Below are positions 41,401 to 52,400 of a DNA stretch of 64,000 bases, piece by piece. This DNA is from Chromobotia macracanthus (lineage: Eukaryota; Chordata; Actinopteri; Cypriniformes; Botiidae). A program made the position numbers and the translations under genes. The stretch spans positions 3,166,501 to 3,230,500 of the forward strand of contig JAZGTH010000019.1 of the NCBI GenBank assembly GCA_036877525.1, in the 5' to 3' direction. The notes below the pieces were generated by a model. It was not told the DNA's origin. It was given only the letters and a program-made list of their open reading frames with translations, and did not search any database. Position 1 is the first letter of the stretch. Each line of letters begins with the position of its first letter.

Positions 41401-42334
41401 AGTTATCATGTACTTTCAGAAAATTTATTTCAACTGTAGTTTGGCTGTGTGCATTAACATACACACTGACATTATATCATGCTGCATAGTGAGTAGAAAA
41501 ACAGTCTTGAATTTTAACCAAGAATCAGATTGTACAAGGCTTGTACTGCTTTTCTCAAACATATTACCTGAACTAACACAGCTGATGGATTCAAAACTCA
41601 CATCATATCTGGCCGTACAGGGAAAGATCCCACTGCAGCGTATGCTAGGTAAAATACTTAATTACTGATCCTGCAGCATTCAAAAAATAGCGTTAATTCT
41701 CATTGCTCTGCTGGTGTTCCAAAACCCAAAGCTGATCTGGGATCTGTACAGGGTTGATTGTTGCTGGTTGTTATGCACAGTGCAGATGGGTTGAGCCTCC
41801 TTTACAAGCATCAAGAGAGCCACTGCCAATCGTGGGCATCTGTTAACTCTGCGGTCTGAAATGAGAGAGAGGAAGAAAGAGAGTGAACCAAAAATTGCCT
41901 ATACATCTCCATTAGTGTTTATACTTCAATCTGCACCACTGTCACTTATTGTGCCATTCTCTATCTGTCAAACTCTTGTTGTCTCTCAACGTATAATCTC
42001 ATTCCCATCTTTTTGGTTTTCCTGGTTCATCTCAACCTGCATCACACTGTCTTTCATTCCCAAACTCCTTCCTTACATTTATGTTCTGGTTCTGCTTTTT
42101 ATCTGAGGAGACACATTTTAGCTTGTGTGAGTGTAGACCGTGTAAGGTTTTCATTTGCGTTTTTCTGGCGTGTAATCACAGCCTTGTAAATGTTCAGGCC
42201 TGCACAGATTTATAAGCATGCGGCCGTTCTGTTGAAAAACCCAAACTGCTAAAAAGCAAACCCTACTGTTGTTAAATTCATAGATCTAGGCAATAAAACA
42301 ATGTCATTATCTGAAAAGATACCTGTAATGTATT

Positions 42335-42488
42335 CCTGTAGCTCAGTTGATAGAGCATTGAATTAGCAGGGCAAAGGTTGTGGGTTTGATTGCCAGGAAC
42401 ATATAAACTAATCAAATGTATAATTTGTAATGTATAGTGCATTGTAATTAGCTTTGGATAAAAATGTCCACCAAATGCGTAAATGTGA
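42335..42488 (+). mobile_element. tRNA-derived SINE with LINE-type tail
   Basis: The head has a pol III A box (tagctcagttgatagagca) and B box (ggttgtgggtttgattgcc), as in a tRNA-derived promoter. The tail reads agctttggataaaaatgtcc then accaaatgcg, the LINE-shared tail of a SINE class widespread in cypriniform fishes. Full length but diverged. Confidence 0.75.
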
Positions 42489-43439
42489 ATACTATTTGAT
42501 GCTTGGATTCACAGGAATGGTGTATTGTTCACTTGCATGAATAAAATCAAACTGAGCTACAATTTAATAGCTACAATATAATCAAGCCGAGCTATAATTT
42601 TGTATTCATAAAAATTAAAGAACAGTCGGTATAAAATTCGGCCTATGGGTGTATCATTGGTTTAATTCGTGTTTTTAGAATCATCAGCTTACCAGTAATT
42701 GTAGGCTATGTTAATACTATACATTTACACACAAACATAATTTACTTAATTAATAGGCAGAATATTATACTAATATTTCATAAAGCACTGCAAGAGACCA
42801 ACACTTTAAAACGATCCATTTCTCAGTTACTTTAATTTATGACAGTTTTTAACCACTAGAGGCACTTCACACATTCTTGCTATTTTTTTTAAAGCGTTGT
42901 TGGCAAGAAGACAAGGATAAGGATAACGTAGTGCTTCTGCACTGATAATCCTTAACAAGAAATACAAATATTATTACATTTATTTTTATTTTTATTTTCA
43001 ATAAATCTCATGTAAAACTGCCCCAACCTCCTCTTTTAGTAGGAAATGCATCCACTCAGGAAAGAAATTTTGTGATGTTCAAATAAAAAATGTTTGGTCT
43101 TATTTTCAAGAGGAAAAGTGTTTATTAATGTTGTTGCATTAGACAACGCAGCATGTGCATGTGAAAGAGCTTGCAACAGCTGCCTGCATTTAACTCTAAC
43201 TGCATTAGTATCAGCAACTTGCCTGCCAACAACTTATGACTTCAGCTTAAACTCACACAGAAGTGAAAGTTAACTTTGCTGATAACGAAAGCATCAGAGA
43301 GAATCATTTCAGTAGCTTGTAGTAAATACTCCGGGTTTTTTACAACACTGATCAAAGTGCAAACTAATTAGGCCAGTGTAGTTAAAGCACTGCCATGTGG
43401 TTCTGTTTGTGTGAGCCCATCAGACACTTCCTTTAGTTA

Positions 43440-43787
43440 ATGTGTCACACTGTAGCACAGATGAAATGAGACAGATGGTGCGAGGAGTGTGTCTGAGAGG
43501 GGTGGGTGTTGGGTTCTCCCTGTAATCTGAGAAAGTAGACAAGCGAACTTTGGATCTCACAGCAGGCGTCGCCCTACTAGGTCTCCTATGGCTTTGTTAC
43601 CTGAGTTGCCACACAGGTCTGGTCGGTAACCGTGGTGATAGTGAATAATTGAGAGGGTACAGTCAGACAAACACAGAGTGCTACAGGAAAAGAGAGAGAG
43701 AAATCCAGAGAAAGCAGAAAGAACCTTTCCAAAGACATTAAATACTTCAGTGAGTTAAACATTTCTCTCCCACACACTTACTTTGTA
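43440..43787 (+). promoter_or_regulatory. scoc: Probable scoc promoter / 5' UTR
   Basis: Immediately upstream of the long-isoform ATG. The sequence is less AT-rich than its surroundings, with scattered CpGs and an imperfect RFX-like stretch (ggtaaccgtggtgat) near 43624. No TATA box at a sensible distance was seen. Assigned mainly by position. Confidence 0.4.
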
Positions 43788-43851
43788 ATGGAGGGTGACG
43801 TGGATGAAGATGACGGGACTTTTACTAACATCTCTCTAGCTGATGATTCAG
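43788..43851 (+). CDS. scoc: scoc coding exon 1
   Basis: Starts at ATG 43788 and encodes an acidic leader with TFTNISLADDS. The donor is CAG|gtaaga and the exon ends in phase 1. This is the start of the long isoform. Confidence 0.9.
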
Positions 43852-44846
43852 GTAAGACTTTTGTCCTAAAAGCTGATCTGAAACCAGTTTGTTTTGTCGT
43901 CTTTAAGAAACCCATGCACTAAACGAAACAACCGGACTCAATGGCACAGGAGACATGTGCCTACCTGAAACCACACAGGTGTATGAGCAAACAATTAAAA
44001 TGATACAGAGCTATAATCTAATTGATTCAGTTTTGATTTAAAAATACAGCAATGAATGGAGTGGCACTGTTGTGTTGATAGGTCATAAACCTCACAAGCC
44101 ATAGGGCAACGTGTTTGCTTGTGAATAGGGACTGTACAGAGATGAGCTCACACAGGAGCATGTGTGAGTAAGTACAGAAGTGCAGAACAAAAGCTGTGTA
44201 TTTAACATGACTCATATCTGTTCTGAACATGAGTAATATTTAAACACTTAAATATACGCAGAAAAAGGTTTTGTCTGTGAACAGCCTGTAAAGTGTTTAA
44301 TGTGGGTCAAGAGTCAAGATTTATTTGTCACATATATTTATAGAATATATAGAAGAGAGTTATATAGAATACAACAAGTAGTGAAATGTGTATATAAATG
44401 CTCCAGTAGAATGTACAGATAAATACTAAAAAGTAAAAACACAAGAAATTTAAAAGTACTTAAAATACAAAAATATATAGATATAAAGATGTGCAGTACA
44501 CAAAAGAACATACTGTATCCCACAATGCAATGCACTCGACTTTAGCTTCCACTGTTATTTAAACTTATCTCATTCTTAACTATCACTGTTTGATTAGAGC
44601 GGCAAGAGGGGTTACAGAGGGGTTGCTGTTTTTATTTAAGTTCCATATTTAACTCAGTACTGAGGTAAAAATGTTTAACTCAGAATTGTATAGCAACAAC
44701 AACAATAAATTAGACATTGAACAAAGTGAAATTGAACAAGTGACACACAAAAAGAAAGAAACACTTTAACAAAGTATGCAGTATTCCACAGTAAACGAAG
44801 CCTCAGATTTACAGAGAGCTTTGTCTCCCTCTGTTGGCGTCTGTAG

Positions 44847-44945
<99 letters not shown>

Positions 44946-46532
44946 TTTTAAGAGAGCGATTTAGGGAAGCGATGAGGTAACGGATTGTCATTATCATTTA
45001 TTTGATTGTGTTTGCGCATCTTTAATAACAGTAAGAAGTTTAATCCTAAATCAGGTAAGATTGTGTGGCTTAAGTCGGTGTACTGTTGCATTTAACATTC
45101 TCATGCGATCGTGTTTAAAGCGTATTAATGTCTTATTGTCTCTTTAATGCTTTAATTCAGTTTGGTGCACGTCTTGGTATAAACTTAGTATACCAAGTAT
45201 ATGTGTAAACAGTGTGTTTTTCTACATGAGTCGATTATTAAGCACACAGACTGCAGCTGCGGCCTGTAATGCGCGACTTTAAAACATATATCGAGTTTAT
45301 ACGAGGCATGAGTTAAAACTTAATAAAACAGACATAATGTGATATTTCAGTTGATTAAAACGTGTAATTTAAAGGCGTGTCGTGGAAATGGTAGTATATA
45401 AGTTTATTTATTTAGGCGATGTTTGGTGTGTTTGTATGTGTTAGCTAATAGCTACCTTAGCTAACCATTAATTTGTTGGTAAACACGTTAAAAAAAGACG
45501 TAATCGTGATGATGTGGGACTTTGAAACAGCTCAGTTTTCACGTATATCTCTTATTAAACTCTCTTAAAATCTGTCCAAATTTATATGAAAGTGTTTTGA
45601 AAGTGCTGTGGATGAGAATTGTTGTTTTGCCTCACCCTGAACGTGAAATCTTGCCCTTATAACCTACTACAATGATACTTCAGCATGTTTAACTATATTG
45701 AAGGATTGCCATGTTAAGATTGCCATAATATTTAAAAAGTACTTCAAAAATACCATTACATTTACAATGCATGTATCTTATCATATGTCAATATAGTAAC
45801 ATTTCAAAACGTATCCTACAGCTCAAGGGGAACCAATAGTTCTGCGATTCAGGCTAGAAGAACAATACAGAACCATGAACTGTGAGATTGACGGTAAACA
45901 TCACCCACACTTTAATATTTTAATGTTTAATACTGTGGAGTTTTAGGATTTAGATTTTGGGATATCAAAGAGCTCATTGCTTTAGCACTACTTAACATTT
46001 GTTTGTCTTTGTATTATTTTAGGAGAGATGGAGAATCAAGTTGAGCAAGAGGAAAAGACGAGGCTCATTAACCAAGTGCTGGAGCTTCAGCACACACTTG
46101 AGGGTATGAGTCCATTGTTTCAATTTACAAAACTTTTTCATATCCTTATAAAACCTTTTCACAACGCTGTAATCATATTTGCACTTCCGTCTTTCCGACA
46201 TCTTGCCTTGCTGGTTTTCTGACGCTGTTTTGTTTTGAATCTGAGGATACACTTTGCAATACAACACCCTTCATGTTGCTGTTTGTCCTCAACCCAAGAC
46301 TATTCTGATCCACTCAAGCACTCATAATGGCTGTCTGGGAAAAGCTAAGTGATGCACTCTAATGCATTTTGTCTCTCTCCCTTCATTAGATCTTTCTGCA
46401 CGTGTGGATGCGGTGAAAGAAGAGAACCTTAAGCTCAAATCAGAGAACCAGGTTCTTGGGCAATACATTGAGAACCTCATGTCCGCCTCCAGTGTGTTTC
46501 AGACCACTGACACCAAAAGCAAACGTAAATAA
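43788..46532 (+). CDS. scoc: scoc: short coiled-coil protein (four coding exons, complete)
   Basis: SCOC is a small cytosolic/Golgi coiled-coil protein that binds ARL-family GTPases and FEZ1 and takes part in autophagy control. Joining 43788-43851, 45822-45893, 46023-46103 and 46390-46532 gives an uninterrupted 119-residue protein with canonical splice sites. The C-terminal coiled coil begins at ENQVEQEEKTRLINQVLELQ, contains the heptad-rich block DAVKEENLKLKSENQVLGQY, and ends TTDTKSKRK; it is nearly identical to human SCOC from memory. The upstream exon carries TFTNISLADD, found in a longer human isoform, which supports the ATG at 43788. A second in-frame ATG at 45875 in good context would give an 80-residue short form like the 82-residue human one. 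The gene converges with clgn and is divergent from maml3. Confidence 0.95.
44315..44516. repeat. AT-rich interspersed repeat in scoc intron 1
   Basis: Opens gagtcaagatttatttgtca and continues as an A-rich tract with tagtgaaatgtgtatataaa. Recognised as a dispersed teleost repeat; not coding. Confidence 0.4.
44850..44942. repeat. TG microsatellite in scoc intron 1
   Basis: 93 bases of perfect TG dinucleotides. Confidence 0.97.
45822..45893 (+). CDS. scoc: scoc coding exon 2
   Basis: Acceptor ctacag, donor GACG|gtaaac. Encodes AQGEPIVLRFRLEEQYRT followed by MNCEIDG. The internal ATG at 45875 (ACCATG context) is the likely start of the short isoform. Confidence 0.88.
46023..46103 (+). CDS. scoc: scoc coding exon 3
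   Basis: Acceptor ttttag, donor GAGG|gtatga. Encodes the first part of the coiled coil, including EEKTRLINQVLELQHTLE. Confidence 0.95.
46390..46532 (+). CDS. scoc: scoc coding exon 4 with stop
   Basis: Acceptor cattag, then DLSARVDAVKEENLKLKSEN through QTTDTKSKRK and TAA at 46530-46532. This is the most conserved part of the protein. Confidence 0.96.
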
Positions 46533-46925
46533 GTAACCATGTGGATCGTGTCTGCATAGTTTCTCATCTGCTGTTTTCAACATTCAACTTGATGGCCAGT
46601 TATAAACTGCTGTTTGTTTTTATTTATTTGTGCTTTGTTTAACAACGTACAGATGTTAAACATTTGTTTAACAATTGTACGGACGTATCAGCATGGGATA
46701 ACAAAAGGTTGAATGAACTACACTGCTGCCTCTTCTAGAGGTTGGGGAAAAATTGTAATGGTATATTTTACCGTACAATATTGTTGCAATATTCTCATGG
46801 TAAGAATCATTTAATTACATTTTTCACATTGATGTTTTTGAAGAAAAAGAAATTGATCAACACTGTAAAAAGTCAACACATACTCAGTTATTTCTGTTTG
46901 ACCAAATCGGAGCTCAGAGTGATCT

Positions 46926-46931
46926 AATAAA
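46926..46931 (+). other. scoc: Proximal poly(A) signal of scoc
   Basis: AATAAA about 0.4 kb after the scoc stop. It is one of three plus-strand hexamers in the 3' flank; the others are at 47449 and 48352. Confidence 0.4.
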
Positions 46932-48351
46932 ACTGTGCAAACGTGTCAATGCATTTCAGTAAATATTGGAATTTGCCAGTTTTTAACGCTAACATAAAAA
47001 AAATCACAGTATTATCTTGTGGTAACCCAGATATTGACATAAAATATGACCAGGTATATGCCGATTGCCGATGGGCAAACAGTGTTGGAAGATGTAAAAA
47101 ACACATGATGCTATTTGTGATTGGAGATGTACAAGGCTGGTGTGTTATCACACCATCTGCATAATTAATTTAACAAAAACAATCAACGTGTGGTCCTCAC
47201 ATTAATATTTTCAGTCTTTAGATACAAGAAAAAGATCAGATTCTTTAACCAAGAACTAACAGACTATTATTATCCATTATTCTAATATTTTCTCAGCTCG
47301 TCTTTATTTTCATTGCTAATGTTCACACAGTTGGATGTAAATGATAATGCAAAGTGGGACAGTAAAGTACAGACTGATTTGAATTAGTGTACACAGATAT
47401 GCTCCTATGAAATTGTGTGACATCATAACCTTTAAGTGCATGGTTCAAAATAAAACAACCTAAACCACATCTCTCTTGCAGGCCCATATGCCATTTATCA
47501 TATTTAAACTACACGCTGCCTCTGTACATTATAAGAGGTCCTTGACTCACCAAATTAGTTTTTTGCTCTTTGATACGTGGATGTATTGTAGATTTTCTGA
47601 TTAGTGCACAAATCCGATGTCTTTGCCATAGGATCAATAGATTGAAATGGCTTATGTTGTAAAATGCAGCATTGTGTTACTATTTATGTTTGAATCCTTT
47701 GGATGAAGGGACTTAAAATGGATGAAATGGCTTTTACTGTTTCAAAGAAAACAGCAGTGAGATTGGGACTGCTAAATCATAATGATATGAGTGATCTGGG
47801 AATTATAGAAGTCCATTTCTGCCACTTAACAATACAAATTGTGCTTTGTTAAAAAATAATTGAGAAAAAGTCAAAACAACAACTTTCTAATATATTACTA
47901 ACTTGTAACACAGCTTTTAATTTTGGCTGATAAAAGCAGGCTAATTCAATTGGTTTAAACTGATCTAAAGTCAGTGATTTCAGCTTTCAAAAAAGATCCC
48001 AACTTTATATTTCAATTTTATTTTTTAATCTTTTAAATCTTTTAGACTATTTTATGATGATTAAGGTTTACCAAGGTATGATTTTTTCATGTGGCACAAA
48101 TGGGCTTCCATTGGAAGCCTTCTGTCAGTTGAATGACATTTATGAATACAGATGCACTTTGCTCAGATTTTGCTGATGTGAAACTTTCCATCTAAAAAAG
48201 TGAAAATTAACACAGGGATCTGCCACTGATACTGGCTGCAACAACACTGCATACTAAATATTTGCATGTAATTTATTTATTTGCAAACACCCAATGTAAG
48301 ATACTGCCTGTTTTGAAAGTGTACCTTTTATTTTGTTACAATTATGCCTTT

Positions 48352-48357
48352 AATAAA
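48352..48357 (+). other. scoc: Probable distal poly(A) signal of scoc
   Basis: AATAAA after a T-rich stretch and followed by a GT-rich downstream region. Using it gives a 3' UTR of about 1.8 kb ending some 50 bases from the probable clgn 3' end. An intermediate hexamer lies at 47449-47454. Which site is used cannot be decided from sequence. Confidence 0.45.
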
Positions 48358-48424
48358 ATAATTTACCTTTGCACGAATGAGTAAACAGTGTTTCTACTGA
48401 AGTCATGGCAACAGAACACTCAGA

Positions 48425-49365
48425 CATTTATAGTAAATATTTATTTCCTAGAGCAACAAACAGTTCGCAAACATGTACATGAAAGGCTGTCCTTGTAAGG
48501 CTGAACACAAGACCTAAAAAACAAAACATGAAAAAAATAAGTCTGCTTTTAAACCACAATGGTTTCATACATGTTGGTCAGTCTGATGTCAAACCAGGAT
48601 TAGTGGGAGAGTTTGCAGTATATGTATGATAAGAGTCTATGGTTTGAGTGTGACAGTGGAGATGCTGACCTGAGATCAGCTTTGACTGTGCGTATTGACT
48701 TAACTGCCAAAAAAGTAATACTGATCCATTCAAAGCACTCATCTAACCTAGATGTGGTATGAGAAAAGCCCCTGGTCTCAAGGAGCTCTTCTCCACTGTC
48801 TGCTGACAGTGGTACTGACAGTAGAAAGCAAGATTAAAATGTCTTAAGTCTAAATTCAGTTGAATCATTTTCCAAACAAGATACAGACAATAAATTTAAC
48901 CAGTGTGATATTAAAAAGCTCATAACTTACAACTCAAATAAACCTGACCCTTTTCAATAACTTAAAGAACTGAAATGCAGATGTGATCATAAACTAGTTT
49001 TAGCATCTTTCTAAAATACCATTATATTTCCCTTCACAGTACTCCAGATTACATCACTAAGAGGGAAACATTGGCCCAATACTACTCGTAGAAATTTAAT
49101 TTAAAAAGGTAAAACTCTGACTTGAAAAACTTGAACATAAAACTCAGCAGGGCTGACTTTTGGATCTGAATCCAAATAGTAACCGATAAGAACTAAGCGG
49201 AAGACTAAAGGAAGGGAGACGAGATCAGATGAATGATGACCTCTTCAGTACAGTGGCTAGGTTAGCCTTTTTTGCATGCTGAAGGGCATGAAGCCAAAAG
49301 CATGCAGCAAAAGAGGCATGAGGAACAAGAGAAAGGAGAAAACCATGTGGGAAAACGAGGGGTCT
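48425..49365 (-). other. clgn: Probable clgn 3' UTR
   Basis: About 0.94 kb of non-coding sequence between the clgn stop and the minus-strand AATAAA at 48440-48445. No repeat or RNA structure recognised. Confidence 0.55.
48440..48445 (-). other. clgn: Probable poly(A) signal of clgn
   Basis: AATAAA on the minus strand (tttatt on the plus strand), the best-placed hexamer downstream of the clgn stop. Confidence 0.5.
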
Positions 49366-49446
49366 TCAGTCCTTCCGTACTCTTCTCTTTCTGACAGCTT
49401 TAGATTCTTCTCCTGTGATCTGAGTTCCCTCATCAGCATCCTTCAT
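49366..49446 (-). CDS. clgn: clgn last coding exon: C-terminus with stop
   Basis: Acceptor tcttgcag. Encodes MKDADEGTQITGEESKAVRK and RRVRKD then TGA at 49368-49366. The C-terminal RKRRVRKD is the calmegin-type basic ER-retention tail. Confidence 0.94.
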   Translation of the reverse strand: MKDADEGTQITGEESKAVRKRRVRKD

Positions 49447-52400
49447 CTGCAAGACACAAAATTATAACACTTAAACAATCCCATAAACTTTCTCAGTCCA
49501 AAACTGCCTGACACATTAATTTGTTTATATTCTCATTCTAATGTTTGTGAACCAGCATTATTTAAATTAAAGAAGTGTGTACAAGGATCGTAATTAGCAT
49601 AACACACGCCCCCATCTCCATATAAGGTCCTTCCTCACAATCTCTTCTATATACCAGTTTGTCACCCTCTGGCTGTAATTTCTTATTGCAGATAGAAGAA
49701 AAACAGTATGGTAGTACAGTATTTGAAACGCAGCCTATATAGCAGTTGTTTTAACGCTCTTACTTCATCCTCTGAGGGCGAGTCGTTTGGCTTATTGACC
49801 TCCTCCTCCTCCTCGTCTTCTGTATCTCCTCCATTTTCCTCTGCCTCCTTTTCTATCCCATCTCCACTCTCATCAACTGGGAATTAGAGAGGGAGAAAGG
49901 AGGAACATTATTACTTGAAATGTGAAACACTGAAATGGCAGAAAAGCCTGTGGATGAAATCATTTTACGAACCAGTAGCTTCAGCTGCTACTTCTGCATT
50001 TGGTTCGTCTTTGTCCTTTTCTTTTTCCTCCTCCTCTTCCTCTTCTTCTTCCTCTGCTACCTCCTCTGGTTCTGCTTTCGGCTGGTCAGTTTTCTTGTGT
50101 ACATAGTCATCTGACTTCTACAACACATCCATACAAATGTGTGAGCTAAGGTGTGACTTCCTCAAAAAAGTAGTTGACTAAGATGCTACCAATGGTAAAT
50201 ACTCATTAAGAGGATTCTGTGTTTGCAAGCTAATTCCACACACAATAATCTGTAGCTATATATCAATTGAGCTAATATGATAAAGCAGATTATTCAACAG
50301 TACTGTGATTAAAACAAAGCCTTAATACCCTTAAAGGAAAACTCAATCACAGAATGAAAATTCTCTCATAATTTACTCATCCTTATGCCATCCTGGATGT
50401 TTATGATTTTCTTCAGCAGAAAGCAGAGTTATGTTAAATAATACCCCAGTTCTTCCCAGCTTTATAATGGCATTGATCAGGGTTCAGCGTTTTGAAGCTT
50501 GGAACTTTTCTTTAAATGACGCCTATTAATGTGGAGCTCATCATAAAGTGACCACAGAACAAAACTCGATTTACTCAGCCTGACCAAGTTTGAACTCAAG
50601 TACGACACAGACCTGATGTGTCTGTCGAAAATAAAACACAGTTTAACCTTTTCTGAAGCTGCTCACCTAAGCAAATCAATTTGTCAAAAAACTCAAGAAG
50701 TCACTTTGAATAAAAGCGTCTACTAACAGATAAAATATAATGTAAATGCAATGTAAATGTGTGCTGATTGATTGTTTGGTTTAATTTGGTTTGATTGATT
50801 GTTTTGTTCTCTTGTTATCCGTTTGACTTGTGGTAGCAAAAGACAGAAGCTCTCTATTATGCTCAAAACAGATTATGTAATCAAATAAATGTGCTGTATA
50901 CAAGAATCCATATGATTCAAGTCAAAACAGAGCAAAATATTTACAATATGTACCGACAGATGTATTTCAGGCCTGCTATTCCAAGTATTTCCTTTGGCAG
51001 CCAGAGTGATTTCAATTTAATCAGGCCTTACCTTTGGCCAGCAGAAGAGCACAGCCAGTCCAACAGGAAGACCGACAGTAAGAACGTAAACCACCCACAG
51101 CCAGGGCCTTTCCTCCGCAGCCAATGCCAACTGACTCAACACTCCAGGCTAAGATGGAAAGAGACAGTCTGATTATATTAACCAAATCAAAGGCTTACAG
51201 GCTATTACAGCGAGAGCAAAAATGCAACAGAACTCTGCGTAAGAGATGGAGACAAACCTCGTTGGCACTAGCCACCAACTTCTTGAGTCCCCAGCTGTCT
51301 GCAGCCCAGCGGTCTGCCACCTCTTTTTCAGAGGTAATAATAAAATTATCAAAGTAAATGTCAGAGGTCATAGACCAAAGCTCCAGACCAACAGCTCCGA
51401 ATGACGCCATTCGAAACGGGTGAAGATCCTCATAGTAGTCAGGGTTTGGGATTTTGCGTGGACCCCACACACCCTGTGAACAAATGCAAGCAAAGCCGTT
51501 ACACATTAAAGATCTGTGGTCACTGCAATACAAGCTTAAATATAACGAATGGAAAAGACCAAAGAAAATGTTGGCATTTATTGAATAAATATAACTGCCA
51601 TAACAGGATATTTATAACTCCAGGTGTCAATACCTGGTAGTTGGGGTTGTCAATCAAAGGTGCCTTCCATTTGCCTTTATACTGAGGATTATTGACCATG
51701 GGCCGCTTCCATTCACCACAGCCAGGAGCAGCTGTACATGCTGGGTTTGGCACCTGAGGAGCCTCCCATTCTCCATCCATTTCCCCATCCCTCAGAGAGA
51801 CAGAAAGATGTATGGAAAGAACATTAATGACAGGCTACTGTAAAAGTAAAACATTAATACAGATAAAATGACAGCATTATTCACAGTGTATTACATAGTG
51901 TAATAGTATTACAGACAGCTGTCTGGCAATTGATTCAATACTACTGCATCAACATTGGTCTGTCTCTTTGAAGTATAGCAGACAATGGGAGGCTAGTGGG
52001 TGCACCTGTTCATTAGAGGCATCACAGAGACACTGCCTGGATCATGTCTTTCTAATGCCTTTTTAGCGATCACTGTAACAGGGTTAAAACAGCATATAAG
52101 CCTGTCTGTCCTGTATGGAACCTGGTTTTAACCCAGTGTTGTTACAAAACAAAGTGGCTTGTTTGGGTATTCTTTTCCTAAGAATGAGGAAAATAATGCT
52201 TCACAAGTATAACAACAAGTATAATCTTTAGCCACGGCTCTTCAGATTTTGAGTATGAATCATCTACTGCAGGCCATTTTATTACAAGTTGCTCTATAAT
52301 AAACTGACTCCACTTAGTGTGTCCTCTCTCACCAGCTACATTTTGAAACTAGAGAAAGATTGTTGGCCCATATCTCTCAGGCCCCTGGTCACTAACATTG

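Larger units (their letters stand above)
32331..43439. other. Intergenic region between maml3 and scoc
   Basis: 11 kb between divergent maml3 and scoc. No convincing exon on either strand. It contains a SINE (about 38.3 kb, minus; another at 42.3 kb, plus), an AACGTT-rich element (36.6-36.96 kb), short CA runs (32.98 kb) and several compact non-repetitive stretches that look like candidate regulatory elements (34.1-34.5, 36.4-36.6, 39.1-40.0 kb). I see nothing in 35.2-36.0, 37.0-38.2 or 40.1-42.3 kb. Confidence 0.6.
43852..45821 (+). other. scoc: scoc intron 1, with repeat and TG microsatellite
   Basis: A 2.0 kb intron. It holds an AT-rich interspersed repeat at about 44315-44516, which opens gagtcaagatttatttgtca, a common fish repeat motif in my memory. 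It also holds a 93-base TG array and a 45.0-45.5 kb stretch with scattered CpGs and a strong consensus donor (tcag|gtaaga, 45054|45055) that could belong to an alternative first exon. Confidence 0.6.
46533..48380 (+). other. scoc: Probable scoc 3' UTR region
   Basis: AT-rich, non-coding sequence between the scoc stop and the distal poly(A) signal. I see no exon, repeat family or RNA gene in it; the short ORFs at 46.7-47.2 kb have no recognisable product. Confidence 0.5.

Noticed and set aside
42335..42410. tRNA gene
   Set aside because: A and B boxes are present, but no intact cloverleaf forms and a LINE-type tail follows, so it is a SINE head.
51520..51633. Extension of the clgn type-2 repeat ORF into intron
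   Set aside because: The ORF runs on past the phase-0 donor CCAG|gtattg. The extra residues do not match calmegin, whereas the next exon continues it exactly.
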